From contig NZ_FOFA01000001.1 in NCBI RefSeq assembly GCF_900110855.1, forward strand, positions 806,001-870,000: 64,000 bases of DNA, in the 5' to 3' direction. This stretch comes from Microlunatus flavus. GTDB lineage: Bacteria > Actinomycetota > Actinomycetes > Propionibacteriales > Propionibacteriaceae. Both the position numbers and the translations under genes were made by a program. Shown here piece after piece: positions 24,102 to 31,997 of the stretch. The notes under the pieces were generated by a model, which made no database searches, was not told the DNA's origin, and was given only the letters and a program-made list of their open reading frames with translations. How positions within the stretch are numbered: position 1 is the first letter of the stretch; each line of letters starts with the position of its first letter.

Positions 24102-25370
24102 CTACTGCCCGCCGGCCTGCTGCTGGACCTGCTTGAGGAAGTCCGCCGCCGGCTGCTGGCCGTTCAGGGCCGGGATCCCGTACTGCTGGAACACGGTCTG
24201 GATCTGGGTCAGCGTGGGCGAGGAGTGGAACGGCTCCGACTTGGCGATGGCCGCGTCGAGCGCCGGCTTGGCCTCCTTGAGGTCGCCGACGTACCAGGCG
24301 TCGGACTGCGCGGTCCGCGCCGGGTAGGCACGGCCCGCCTCGCCCAGGTACTTCTCGGCCTCGGGACCGGTGATCGTCGCGATGGCCTTCAGCGCGGCGT
24401 CGGGGGTCTTGCAGGACTTCGAGACGCCGTAGCCGGAGCCCGCGATGTGCGAGGTGCCGCCGCCCGCCCCGACCGGGATGACCGCGACGCCCGGCTTGAA
24501 CTTCGCGGTCTTGACGATGTTGCCGTACTGCCAGGGGCCGTCGACGACCATCGCGGTGTTGCCGGCGATGTACTCGTTGAGCGCGGCGTTGGTGTCGGTG
24601 GTGGCCGGCAGCTGCGGGATGACCCCGTCCTTCTGCAGGCCCTGCAGCCAGCTGAAGGTGTCGACCATCCCGGGGGTGTCGATCTGCAGCTTGCCGCTGG
24701 CGTCGATCGGCTGCTGGCCTGTGCGGGTCAGCGTCCACGCCGCGAACTGGTCGACGGTGGGGAACATGCCGTAGCCGTTCTTGCCGCCCGTGGTCAGCTT
24801 GCGGGCGTCGGCCTCGAACTCGTCGACGGTCCAGGTGGTCGAGGGCTCCTTGAGCCCCGCCTTGGCGAACAGGTCCTTGTTGTAGAAGACGACGAGGGGC
24901 CCGAAGTCGTACGGGATCGCGATCTGCTGGCCGTCGGACTGCAGCGCCTGGGAGATGGCGGGGTTGAACTCGCTCATCTTGATCCCGGCGGCCTCGAGCT
25001 TGGACTGCTCGAGCGGGAGCATCAGCGAGGTGATGCTGGGCGCCCGGGGGCCCTGCACGCCGAGGATGCAGCCGACGTCGCCGCCGCTGGCCTGCGCGGC
25101 GAGCTTGGTCCAGTAGTCCGGGAACGTCGAGGTCTGGATCGTCAGCTTGATGTCGGGGTTGGCCTGGGTGACCATCTCCGACAGGTGGTTCAGCGTCTCG
25201 GTCTCGATCTCCGAGCCCGACCACATCTGCCAGGTCATCGTGGTGACGCCGCCGCTGCTCGAGCTGCCCGACGACCCTCCCGAGCCCCCGCAGGCCGTCA
25301 GGCCCAGCGCGAGCACCGTCGTCGACGCCACCGCGGCGGCGACCTTCATCCGAGCACGTGCGTTCCTCAC
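24102..25370 (-). CDS. Sugar ABC transporter substrate-binding lipoprotein (fucoside importer)
   Basis: 422 residues from the GTG at 25370, with GGGAG six bases upstream; an internal ATG at 25349 is possible. Signal peptide with lipobox LTAC near residue 27, Gly/Ser linker, then a family-1 extracellular solute-binding protein: TMTWQMWSGSEIETETLNHL, VVFYNKDLFAKAGL, NTAMVVDGPWQYGNI, SGYGVSKSC. First gene of the seven-gene minus-strand operon that runs to 17189. The ligand is inferred from the hydrolases: fucosylated oligosaccharides or L-fucose. Confidence 0.9.
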   Translation of the reverse strand: MRNARARMKVAAAVASTTVLALGLTACGGSGGSSGSSSSGGVTTMTWQMWSGSEIETETLNHLSEMVTQANPDIKLTIQTSTFPDYWTKLAAQASGGDVGCILGVQGPRAPSITSLMLPLEQSKLEAAGIKMSEFNPAISQALQSDGQQIAIPYDFGPLVVFYNKDLFAKAGLKEPSTTWTVDEFEADARKLTTGGKNGYGMFPTVDQFAAWTLTRTGQQPIDASGKLQIDTPGMVDTFSWLQGLQKDGVIPQLPATTDTNAALNEYIAGNTAMVVDGPWQYGNIVKTAKFKPGVAVIPVGAGGGTSHIAGSGYGVSKSCKTPDAALKAIATITGPEAEKYLGEAGRAYPARTAQSDAWYVGDLKEAKPALDAAIAKSEPFHSSPTLTQIQTVFQQYGIPALNGQQPAADFLKQVQQQAGGQ

Positions 25371-25446
25371 CCAGAACTCCCTTGTCTGTCGGCGCCGGCG
25401 CCCCCCGAGCCCGCTGCGCGCCGTCGATCCTGGCGGCCAGCTCGGC

Positions 25447-25494
25447 AAACACCTGATGTCTGGGAGTATTGACCGCCGATCAAACGGAAGTCAA
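25447..25494 (-). promoter_or_regulatory. Promoter and operator of the fucoside importer operon
   Basis: On the minus strand, TTGACT (25494-25489) and AATACT (25470-25465) are spaced by 18 bases, a good sigma-70-like promoter. The 15-mer AGACATCAGGTGTTT (minus strand, 25461-25447) starts four bases after the -10 box, so a bound repressor would cover the transcription start. The promoter overlaps the last codons of the GntR gene. Related motifs lie at 26262, 30491 and 30565. Confidence 0.6.
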
Positions 25495-26223
25495 GGACCG
25501 GTCCGCATCCGGGTCCGAGGCCTCGTCGGGCTCGGTCTCCCCGCTGGCGACCATCGTCTGCAGCCAGCTCTCGACGCTCGCGACGTGCACCAGCGCGGCG
25601 GCCTCGGCCAGGTTGGCGTCGCCCGCCTCGATCGCCGCGAGGATCGCGCGGTGCTCCTCGACGGTGCGGTGGTTGGCCTCGGCGTCCATGATCCCGCGCC
25701 ACACCCGGGTGCGGACGGTGCCGCTGGAGATGCCGGTCAGGACCGAGGCGAGGACCGGGTTGTGGCTCGCCCGGGCGACCGTCGCGTGGAAGTCGGTGTC
25801 GTGCCGGATCAGGTCCTTCTGCGCGCTCGCCCCCGCCATCAGCGCGATGTGCCGCGCCATCTCCGCGCGCTGCTCGGCGCTCGAGCGCACCGCGGCGAGC
25901 GCGGTCACCCCGGGCTCGATGAGCCGGCGGGACTCGATCAGGTCGAGGATCGAGTCCTCCTGCATCAGCTCCACGGCGGCCTGGATGCCGGTCAGCAGGA
26001 GGTGCGGGGTGAGGCTCGTGACGTAGGTGCCGTCCCCGCGGCGGACGTCGAGCACGCCGGCGGTCACCAGGCCCCGCACCGCCTCACGGAGGCTGGAGCG
26101 GGACACGCCGAGCTCGGCGCTCAGCTCGGCCTCGGCCGGCAGCCGCTCCCCCGGGACCAGGCGCCCGGAGATGATGAGATGGCGGACTCGCTCGATGGCG
26201 GCCTCGGTCAGCGGTGCGGCCAT
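25480..26223 (-). CDS. GntR/FadR-family regulator of the fucose locus
   Basis: 247 residues from the ATG at 26223 (AGGAGGGGG upstream). The N-terminal winged helix is GRLVPGERLPAEAELSAELGVSRSSLREAVRGLVTAGVLDVRRGDGTYV. The C-terminal FCD domain has the expected metal/ligand residues, Asp and His in DTDFHATVARASHNPVL and His in EEHRAILAAIEAGD. It sits between the importer operon and the divergent dehydratase gene. Four related operator-like motifs lie in the promoters around it. An effector such as L-fuconate or a keto-deoxy acid is likely, by analogy with other FCD regulators of sugar-acid pathways. Confidence 0.88.
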   Translation of the reverse strand: MAAPLTEAAIERVRHLIISGRLVPGERLPAEAELSAELGVSRSSLREAVRGLVTAGVLDVRRGDGTYVTSLTPHLLLTGIQAAVELMQEDSILDLIESRRLIEPGVTALAAVRSSAEQRAEMARHIALMAGASAQKDLIRHDTDFHATVARASHNPVLASVLTGISSGTVRTRVWRGIMDAEANHRTVEEHRAILAAIEAGDANLAEAAALVHVASVESWLQTMVASGETEPDEASDPDADRSLTSV

Positions 26224-26261
26224 GTGGCCCCCTCCTGTCGGCGCCCTGGTCTCCGACCCGC

Positions 26262-26276
26262 AAACATCAGGTCTAT
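26262..26276 (+). promoter_or_regulatory. Operator-like motif in the gntR/dehydratase divergent region
   Basis: AAACATCAGGTCTAT shares the core ACATCAGGT with the importer-operon site (there on the minus strand). It lies 39 bases upstream of gntR and 105 bases upstream of the L-fuconate dehydratase gene, so it could serve autoregulation and control of the catabolic operon. Confidence 0.5.
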
Positions 26277-26380
26277 GATCCTTCTCGGACGCATGATCAC
26301 CCCTACGGTTTCGTAACGATCCGCTGCTCGTCCATCGTCCCGGCGCCGAGGCCTGCGGCGCCCCGAGCCCCGGAGGCCCC

Positions 26381-27718
26381 GTGCCGAGCAGCAGCACCCC
26401 GACGAGCACCGGAGCGAGCACCGCGACCGTCACCGCGATGGACGTGCTCGACGTCCGCTTCCCGACCTCGCGCGACCTCGACGGCTCCGACGCGATGAAC
26501 CCGGAGCCCGACTACTCGGCCGCGTACGTCGTCCTGCGGACCGACGACCCCGACGGTCACGAGGGCCACGCGCTGGCCTTCACCACCGGGCGCGGCAACG
26601 ACGTGCAGGCGAACGCCATCGCCGCGCTGGCCGACCGGGTGGTCGGCACGCGCGTCGCCGACCTCTGCGACGACCTCGGCGGCTTCTCCCGCCGGCTGGT
26701 GCACGACCCGCAGCTGCGCTGGCTCGGCCCCGAGAAGGGCGTCATGCACATGGCCATCGGCGCCGTGGTCAACGCCGCCTGGGACCTCGCCAGCAAGCGG
26801 GCCGGCCAGCCCCTGTGGGACTTCCTCGCCTCGATGAGCCCGGAGCAGCTGGTCGCGCAGGTCGACTTCCGCTACCTGACCGACGCCCTGACCCCCCACG
26901 AGGCGCTGGAGATCCTCCGGGCCGCGGAGCCGGGACGCCGGGAGCGCCGGGCCCGCCTGCTCGAGCAGGGCTACCCCGCGTACACCACCACCCCGGGCTG
27001 GCTCGGCTACTCCGACGACAAGCTCGTCCGGCTGTCCAAGGAGGCCGTCGCCGACGGATTTCCGATGATCAAGCTCAAGGTCGGCGCCGACGTCGAGGAG
27101 GACGTGCGTCGCCTGGAGCTCGCGCGCGGCGCCGTGGGCGAGGACGTCAAGATCGCGGTGGACGCCAACCAGCGCTGGGACGTCGGCCCGGCCATCGACT
27201 GGATGAAGCGGCTGGAGCCCTTCGCCCCGTACTGGATCGAGGAGCCCACGTCGCCTGACGACGTGCTCGGCCACGCGGCGATCCGCCGCGGTGTGGCACC
27301 GACCAAGGTCGTCACCGGCGAGCACGTCGCCAACCGCGTGGTCTTCAAGCAGCTGCTCCAGGCCGAGGCCGTCGACGTGGTCCAGATCGACGCGGCGCGC
27401 GTCGGCGGGGTCAACGAGAACATCGCGATCCTGCTGCTGGCGGCGAAGTTCGGCGTCCCGGTCTGCCCCCACGCCGGCGGCGTCGGGCTGTGCGAGATGG
27501 TCCAGCACCTGTCGATGTTCGACCTCGTCGCGGTGTCGGGGACCACCGACGACCGCATGATCGAGTTCGTCGACCACCTGCACGAGCACTTCGTGGCCCC
27601 CGTCGAGGTGCGCGACGGCCACTACGTGGCACCGACCGTCCCGGGAGGCGGCGCGCAGATGCACGCGCGCAGCCTGTCGGACCACCTCTTCCCGGACGGG
27701 CCCGTCTGGCGCGCCTGA
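26381..27718 (+). CDS. fucD: L-fuconate dehydratase (enolase superfamily)
   Basis: 445 residues, GTG at 26381. It dehydrates L-fuconate to 2-keto-3-deoxy-L-fuconate in the cytoplasm. Catalytic Lys231-x-Lys233 (MIKLKVG), Mg ligands Asp261 (VDANQ), Glu287 (WIEEPT) and Glu314 (TGEHV), and catalytic His364 ([12 protein letters not shown]) are all present. Each falls 13 positions after the residue I recall for the characterised Xanthomonas enzyme (K218/K220, D248, E274, E301, H351), a constant offset that argues strongly for this specificity. First gene of a plus-strand unit with the aldo/keto reductase at 27788. Confidence 0.93.
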   Translation: MPSSSTPTSTGASTATVTAMDVLDVRFPTSRDLDGSDAMNPEPDYSAAYVVLRTDDPDGHEGHALAFTTGRGNDVQANAIAALADRVVGTRVADLCDDLGGFSRRLVHDPQLRWLGPEKGVMHMAIGAVVNAAWDLASKRAGQPLWDFLASMSPEQLVAQVDFRYLTDALTPHEALEILRAAEPGRRERRARLLEQGYPAYTTTPGWLGYSDDKLVRLSKEAVADGFPMIKLKVGADVEEDVRRLELARGAVGEDVKIAVDANQRWDVGPAIDWMKRLEPFAPYWIEEPTSPDDVLGHAAIRRGVAPTKVVTGEHVANRVVFKQLLQAEAVDVVQIDAARVGGVNENIAILLLAAKFGVPVCPHAGGVGLCEMVQHLSMFDLVAVSGTTDDRMIEFVDHLHEHFVAPVEVRDGHYVAPTVPGGGAQMHARSLSDHLFPDGPVWRA

Positions 27719-27787
27719 GCGCCTCACCTCCTCACCCACCGGTGCGGCGCACCCGCCGCACCGTGCTCCCTCACGACAAGGACACCC

Positions 27788-28792
27788 ATGGAGTACACGA
27801 ACCTCGGCCGGTCGACGATGACGGTCAGCAAGATCTGCCTCGGCACCATGCACTTCGGGCCGAAGGCGACCGAGGAGGAGTCGCACCGCATCCTCGACCG
27901 GGCCCTCGAGATGGGCATCACCTTCATCGACACGGCCAACGTCTACGGCTCCGAGGCCGGCAAGGGCCGCTCGGAGGAGATCGTCGGCACCTGGCTGGCC
28001 TCCCGGCCCGGCGCGCGGGACGAGATCCAGCTGGCGACGAAGGTCTACCACTCGATGACGCCGGAGTGGAAGCCGAACGAGGGCCGCGGCTTCTCCGCGT
28101 ACAAGGTCCGCAAGCACCTCGCCGACTCGCTGCGCCGGCTGCAGACCGACCACGTCGACCTCTACCAGATCCACCACATCGACCCGGACGTCTCCTACGA
28201 GGAGCTGTGGGGGACGTACGAGAAGGCCGTGGCCGACGGCGACGTCCTCTACGCCGGGTCGAGCAACTTCTCCGGCTGGGGCCTGACCAAGGCGCAGCTG
28301 CACGCGTGGCAGCGCGGCTTCGTCGGCTTCGTCTCGGAGCAGACGCAGTACAACCTGCTGAGCCGCGTCCCCGAGATGGAGGTGCTGCCGGCGGCGAAGG
28401 ACCTCGGCGTCGGCGTCATGGCGTACATGCCGCTCGCCGGCGGTCTGCTGACGGGCAAGACCGAGTCCTTCGACGGCAGCCGCACGCGGCAGGTCGAGGA
28501 GGAGTACGGCATCCACATCGGCCCGGAGAACTCGCAGTTCCGGGACTTCTCCGCGCTGTGCCGCGAGCTGGGCGAGACCGACGGCGTCGTCGCGACGGCC
28601 TGGGTCCTGCAGCACCCGGCGGTCGACAGCGCCATCGTCGGCGTACGGACCGTCGAGCAGCTCGACGGGCTCGACCGGGCGGCGTCGCTGGTGCTCGAGC
28701 CCGCCGTGATGGAGCGCCTCGACGACATCTTCAACATCAACAAGGGCCGCCGGATCGGCCCGGGCGCGTCGCCGGAGGCGCACTCCTGGTGA
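27788..28792 (+). CDS. Aldo/keto reductase downstream of fuconate dehydratase
   Basis: 334 residues, ATG at 27788 after a 69-base gap. AKR signatures: ITFIDTANVYGSEAGKGRSEEIVG (Asp, Tyr), LATKVYHSMTPEW (Lys), DLYQIHHIDPDVSYEELW (His), and GGLLTGK. Belongs to the large YajO/tas-like group. Probably reduces an aldehyde or sugar intermediate, or is a second fucose/aldose dehydrogenase. The pathway can be written without it. Ends at a convergent terminator. Confidence 0.85.
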   Translation: MEYTNLGRSTMTVSKICLGTMHFGPKATEEESHRILDRALEMGITFIDTANVYGSEAGKGRSEEIVGTWLASRPGARDEIQLATKVYHSMTPEWKPNEGRGFSAYKVRKHLADSLRRLQTDHVDLYQIHHIDPDVSYEELWGTYEKAVADGDVLYAGSSNFSGWGLTKAQLHAWQRGFVGFVSEQTQYNLLSRVPEMEVLPAAKDLGVGVMAYMPLAGGLLTGKTESFDGSRTRQVEEEYGIHIGPENSQFRDFSALCRELGETDGVVATAWVLQHPAVDSAIVGVRTVEQLDGLDRAASLVLEPAVMERLDDIFNINKGRRIGPGASPEAHSW

Positions 28793-28804
28793 CCCGCGGC
28801 CGAC

Positions 28805-28844
28805 CCGGAGCGGGTCGAGCACGAGGATGAGCCACCCGCTCCGG
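28805..28844. terminator. Convergent terminator
   Basis: Perfect 11-bp inverted repeat, CCGGAGCGGGT at 28805-28815 and ACCCGCTCCGG at 28834-28844, loop 18 bases, between two convergent genes of the fucose locus. Confidence 0.65.
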
Positions 28845-28854
28845 CTGCCGGGAC

Positions 28855-29616
28855 CTAGGTCCGCAGCCGGAGCGCGGTCATCCCGCCGTCGACCGACAGC
28901 GACGTCCCGGTCGTGGAGGACGCCGCCGGGTCGACGAGGTACGCCACGGCCGCCGCGACCTCGGCGGCGGCGACGAGGCGCTTGTGGGGCTGCCGGGCCT
29001 CCAGCGCCGCACGTTCCGCGGCCGGGTCGTCGGCCGCCTGGAGCAGCCGCGCCACCCACGGGGTGTCGGCCGTGCCGGGGTTGACGCAGTTGACCCGGAT
29101 CCCCTCGGGCAGGTGGTCGGCGGCCATGGCGCGGGTCAGCGCCTCCACCGCCCCCTTGGTCGCGCTGTAGAGCGCGCGCTGCGGGAGCCCGACGTCCGCC
29201 GCGACCGAGCAGGTCAGGACGACCGACGCCTGCCCGGCCTCGCGCAGGTGCGGCAGGGCCGCGCGCATCAAGCGGACCGTGCCGACGACGTTGACGTCGA
29301 AGACGCGGTGCCACTCGTCGTCGGGGTTGTCCGCGACGGTTCCCGCGGCCCCGATGCCGGCGTTGCTCACCAGCGTGGTCAGCCCGCCGAGCGCGTCGAC
29401 GGCGGCCGCGACACCGGCCCGTACGGAGGCGTCGTCGCTGACGTCGGCCTGCACCGCCACCGCGTCGGCGTGCGCCCGGGTGATGTCGCGGTCCAGCACC
29501 GCGACCCGCGCGCCGCCGGCCAGCAGCCGTTCGACGATCGCGGCCCCGATGCCCGAGGCCCCGCCCGTGACGATGGCGCGCTGGCCCTCCAGGGGGGCCC
29601 GCAGGTCGGCGCTCAC
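28855..29616 (-). CDS. SDR oxidoreductase, probable 2-keto-3-deoxy-L-fuconate dehydrogenase
   Basis: 253 residues from the GTG at 29616, overlapping the FAH gene stop by four bases (GTGA). Classical SDR: TGGASGIG, LVSNAGIG, Ser in LTCSVAAD, catalytic YSATK, and a terminal GTSLSVDGGM. Oxidation of 2-keto-3-deoxy-L-fuconate at C4 gives 2,4-diketo-3-deoxy-L-fuconate, the substrate of an FAH-type hydrolase, which is exactly the coupled upstream gene. The family alone does not fix the substrate; the coupling does most of the work. Confidence 0.85.
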   Translation of the reverse strand: MSADLRAPLEGQRAIVTGGASGIGAAIVERLLAGGARVAVLDRDITRAHADAVAVQADVSDDASVRAGVAAAVDALGGLTTLVSNAGIGAAGTVADNPDDEWHRVFDVNVVGTVRLMRAALPHLREAGQASVVLTCSVAADVGLPQRALYSATKGAVEALTRAMAADHLPEGIRVNCVNPGTADTPWVARLLQAADDPAAERAALEARQPHKRLVAAAEVAAAVAYLVDPAASSTTGTSLSVDGGMTALRLRT

Positions 29617-30470
29617 GCCCCCACCTCCGCGCGGACGCAGGTGCTGCGCTGGCGCCCCAGCCCGTCGATCTCGAGCTCCACGACGTCGCCGTCGGTGAGG
29701 TAGGGCTGGTCGGGCAGACCGAGGGCGACGCCGGCCGGCGTCCCGGTGTTGATGAGGTCGCCGGGCCGCAGCACCATGAACTGGCTCAGGTACCAGACGA
29801 CGTGGTCGACGCCGAAGATCAGGTCCGACGTGGTGCCGTCCTGGCGCTGCTCCCCGTTCACCCACAGGCGCAGGCCGAGCGCGGACGGGTCCACCTCGTG
29901 GGCCGGCACCAGGTCGGGTCCGAGCGGGTTGAACGTCTCGCAGGACTTGCCCTTGTCCCACTGGCCGCCGCGCTCCAGCTGGTACTCGCGCTCGGACACG
30001 TCGTGGGAGACGACGTAGCCGGCGATGACCGCGCGGGCGGCGTCAACGTCGGGCAGGTAGCGGGCGGTGGCGCCGATGACCACGCCGAGCTCGACCTCCC
30101 AGTCGGTCTTGCGGCTGGTCGGCGGCAGCAGGACGTCGTCGTACGGCCCGACGACCGTGGAGGGGTCCTTCATGAAGAGGATCGGCTCCTCCGGGATCGC
30201 CGCGCCGGTCTCGGCGGCGTGGTCGCGGTAGTTCAGCCCCACGCAGACGATCTTGCCGGGACGCGCGAGCGGTGCGCCGACCCGCTCGGGCAAGTCGTCC
30301 AGGCGGGGCAGCCGGCCGGCGCCCAGAGCCTCCTGAGTGGCGGCGAGTCCGCCGCCGGCCAGGAAGGCGGCGTCGACGTCAGCGGTGAGCGGACGGAGGT
30401 CGAACGCCCCGTCGTCGGTGACGACCACGGGCTGCTCCGAGCCCAGCGGCCCTCGGCGTTGGAACTTCAC
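29613..30470 (-). CDS. FAH-family hydrolase, probable 2,4-diketo-3-deoxy-L-fuconate hydrolase
   Basis: 285 residues, start ATG at 30470. Fumarylacetoacetate-hydrolase domain from about residue 75: KIVCVGLNYRDHAAETG, PILFMKDPSTVVGPYDDV, metal ligands in DWEVELGVVIG, SHDVSEREYQ, and LINTGTPAGVALG. Characterised relatives split 2,4-diketo-3-deoxy-sugar acids into pyruvate and L-lactate. It is co-transcribed with the SDR, and its promoter region carries the third and fourth operator-like motifs. Confidence 0.88.
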   Translation of the reverse strand: MKFQRRGPLGSEQPVVVTDDGAFDLRPLTADVDAAFLAGGGLAATQEALGAGRLPRLDDLPERVGAPLARPGKIVCVGLNYRDHAAETGAAIPEEPILFMKDPSTVVGPYDDVLLPPTSRKTDWEVELGVVIGATARYLPDVDAARAVIAGYVVSHDVSEREYQLERGGQWDKGKSCETFNPLGPDLVPAHEVDPSALGLRLWVNGEQRQDGTTSDLIFGVDHVVWYLSQFMVLRPGDLINTGTPAGVALGLPDQPYLTDGDVVELEIDGLGRQRSTCVRAEVGA

Positions 30471-30490
30471 GCGTCCTCCTCGAAGCGGTC

Positions 30491-30505
30491 AGACATCGGC
30501 TGTCT
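30491..30505. promoter_or_regulatory. Operator-like palindrome upstream of the FAH gene
   Basis: AGACATCGGCTGTCT, a perfect AGACA-N5-TGTCT inverted repeat, 21 bases upstream of the FAH-hydrolase start. It is the most symmetric of four related motifs (others at 25447, 26262, 30565) and so the best guess for the GntR regulator's site. Confidence 0.55.
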
Positions 30506-30564
30506 TCTCCTCAACCTAGAGCACATACCCCCGAACCAGGCCTAGAGGTCGCGGGCGTCTCGTG

Positions 30565-30579
30565 ATACATCTGACCTCT
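30565..30579 (+). promoter_or_regulatory. Weaker operator-like motif before the mutarotase operon
   Basis: ATACATCTGACCTCT retains the ACATC half of the motif. It also forms an inverted repeat with AGAGGTC at 30545-30551. The divergent spacer 30471-30693 thus holds two candidate sites, one facing each transcript. Confidence 0.35.
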
Positions 30580-30693
30580 GGCCGGGAACCTCGGGGTGTG
30601 GTCTGCCGACCGCGGACCGCCCTGGACCGCGGGCGACCGTACGCGTCCGCCCACCGCCCGGCACCACCGCCCCACCGGCGCGAGGAGCACCAC

Positions 30694-31008
30694 GTGGTCG
30701 AACGCATCGCCCTGCACACCCGGCTCAAGGAGGGGCGCGAGCTCGACTACGAGCGCATCCACGCCCGGGTGCCCGACGCGCTCGACGCCCGGCTCCGCGA
30801 GGCCGGCGTCGTGGGCTGGTCGATCTGGCGCAGCGGGCGGGACCTGTTCCACCTCGTCGAGGTCGTCGACTACGCCGCGATGCGCCACGCGCTGGCCGAC
30901 GACCCCGTGAACGTCGCCTGGCAGGGCCGGATGGCCGAGCTGCTGGAGGTCGAGGACGACTACTCCGGCGACGACCACGGCCTCCCGCAGGTCTGGTCGC
31001 TGCCGTGA
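30694..31008 (+). CDS. L-rhamnose/L-fucose mutarotase, RhaM (YiiL) family
   Basis: 104 residues from the GTG at 30694 behind AGGAG. RhaM/DUF718 pattern: YERIHARVPDALDARLREAGVVGWSIWRSGRDLFHLVEV, then MAELLEVEDDYSGDDHGLPQVWSLP with the family C-terminal Leu-Pro. It speeds anomer exchange of 6-deoxy-L-sugars and thus supplies the right anomer to the dehydrogenase encoded next (overlap 31005-31008). A structurally unrelated FucU-type mutarotase is at 17189-17614. Confidence 0.85.
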   Translation: MVERIALHTRLKEGRELDYERIHARVPDALDARLREAGVVGWSIWRSGRDLFHLVEVVDYAAMRHALADDPVNVAWQGRMAELLEVEDDYSGDDHGLPQVWSLP

Positions 31009-31997
31009 GCGCGGACCGGACCCCCGCCGTGGCGCTGCCCCCGCTCGGGTACGGCGCCGCCGCCCTCGGCAACCTCTACCGCCCGATCAGCGATGCCGAG
31101 GCGACCGCGCTGGTCGACGCGGCGTGGGACGCCGGCACCCGCTACTTCGACGTCGCCCCGCACTACGGCCTCGGGCTGGCCGAGCGCCGTCTCGGCCAGG
31201 CGCTCGCGACCCGGCCGCGCGCGGAGTACCTGCTGTCGACCAAGGTCGGCCGGCTGCTCGAGCCGAGCCCGGCCACCGCCGGCCAGCGCGACAGCGACTT
31301 CTTCGTGCCGGCCGACCGGCGCCGGGTCTGGGACGCCTCGGAGGCCGGCGTGCGCCGCAGCCTGGCCGAGAGCAGCGAGCGGACCGGGATCGAGCGCTTC
31401 GACGTCGCCTTCCTCCACGACCCCGAGGAGTACGTCGCCGAGGGCGAGGCGCTCGACGCGGTCGTCGTCGAGGGGCTCGAAGGGCTCGCGCGGCTCCGGG
31501 CCGAGGGGGCCGTCGGCGCCATCGGGGTGGGGACGAAGTCGGTCGACGCGCTGCTCGCCGCCGTGCGGACGGGGCTGCCGGACGTCGTCATGCTCGCGGG
31601 CCGCTACACCCTGCTCGAGCAGCCGGCCGCGGCCGAGCTGCTGCCCGCCTGCCTCGCCGCGGGCGTCCGGGTCGTCGCCGTCGGCGTCTTCAACTCCGGC
31701 GCCCTGGCCGAGGACGTGCCCCGCGGCGACCTGCCGTACGAGTACGGCGCCATGCCGCCCGAGGTCCTCGAACGGGTTCAGCGGCTCGCCGACCTCTGCC
31801 GCCGGCACGGCACGAGCCTGCCGACCGCCGCGCTGCACTTCCCGCTGCGCCACCCGGCCGTCGCGTCGGTCGTCGTCGGCGCGGACACGCCGGCGCAGGT
31901 CCGCCAGAACGTGGCCCGCTCCGCCGAGGAGGTCCCCGAGTCGCTGTGGGAGGAGCTCGCGGCGCTGCAGGGCGCAGACGGCGGGACGGGCGCATGA
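31005..31997 (+). CDS. Aldo/keto reductase, probable L-fucose dehydrogenase
   Basis: 330 residues, start overlapping the mutarotase stop (GTGA). AKR features: YGAAALGNLYRPISDAEA, TRYFDVAPHYGLGLAERRLG (Asp, Tyr), LLSTKVGRLLEP (Lys), FDVAFLHDPEEY (His). The RLLEP and DFFVP motifs and the overall layout match the D-threo-aldose 1-dehydrogenase/L-fucose dehydrogenase group (EC 1.1.1.122), which makes L-fucono-lactone. The next gene encodes the lactonase, which supports this. Confidence 0.9.
   Translation: MSADRTPAVALPPLGYGAAALGNLYRPISDAEATALVDAAWDAGTRYFDVAPHYGLGLAERRLGQALATRPRAEYLLSTKVGRLLEPSPATAGQRDSDFFVPADRRRVWDASEAGVRRSLAESSERTGIERFDVAFLHDPEEYVAEGEALDAVVVEGLEGLARLRAEGAVGAIGVGTKSVDALLAAVRTGLPDVVMLAGRYTLLEQPAAAELLPACLAAGVRVVAVGVFNSGALAEDVPRGDLPYEYGAMPPEVLERVQRLADLCRRHGTSLPTAALHFPLRHPAVASVVVGADTPAQVRQNVARSAEEVPESLWEELAALQGADGGTGA

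Noticed and set aside
26303-29314. A ~1000-codon minus-strand open frame over the fuconate dehydratase and aldo/keto reductase
   Set aside because: Same artefact; the plus strand encodes two enzymes with intact active sites.
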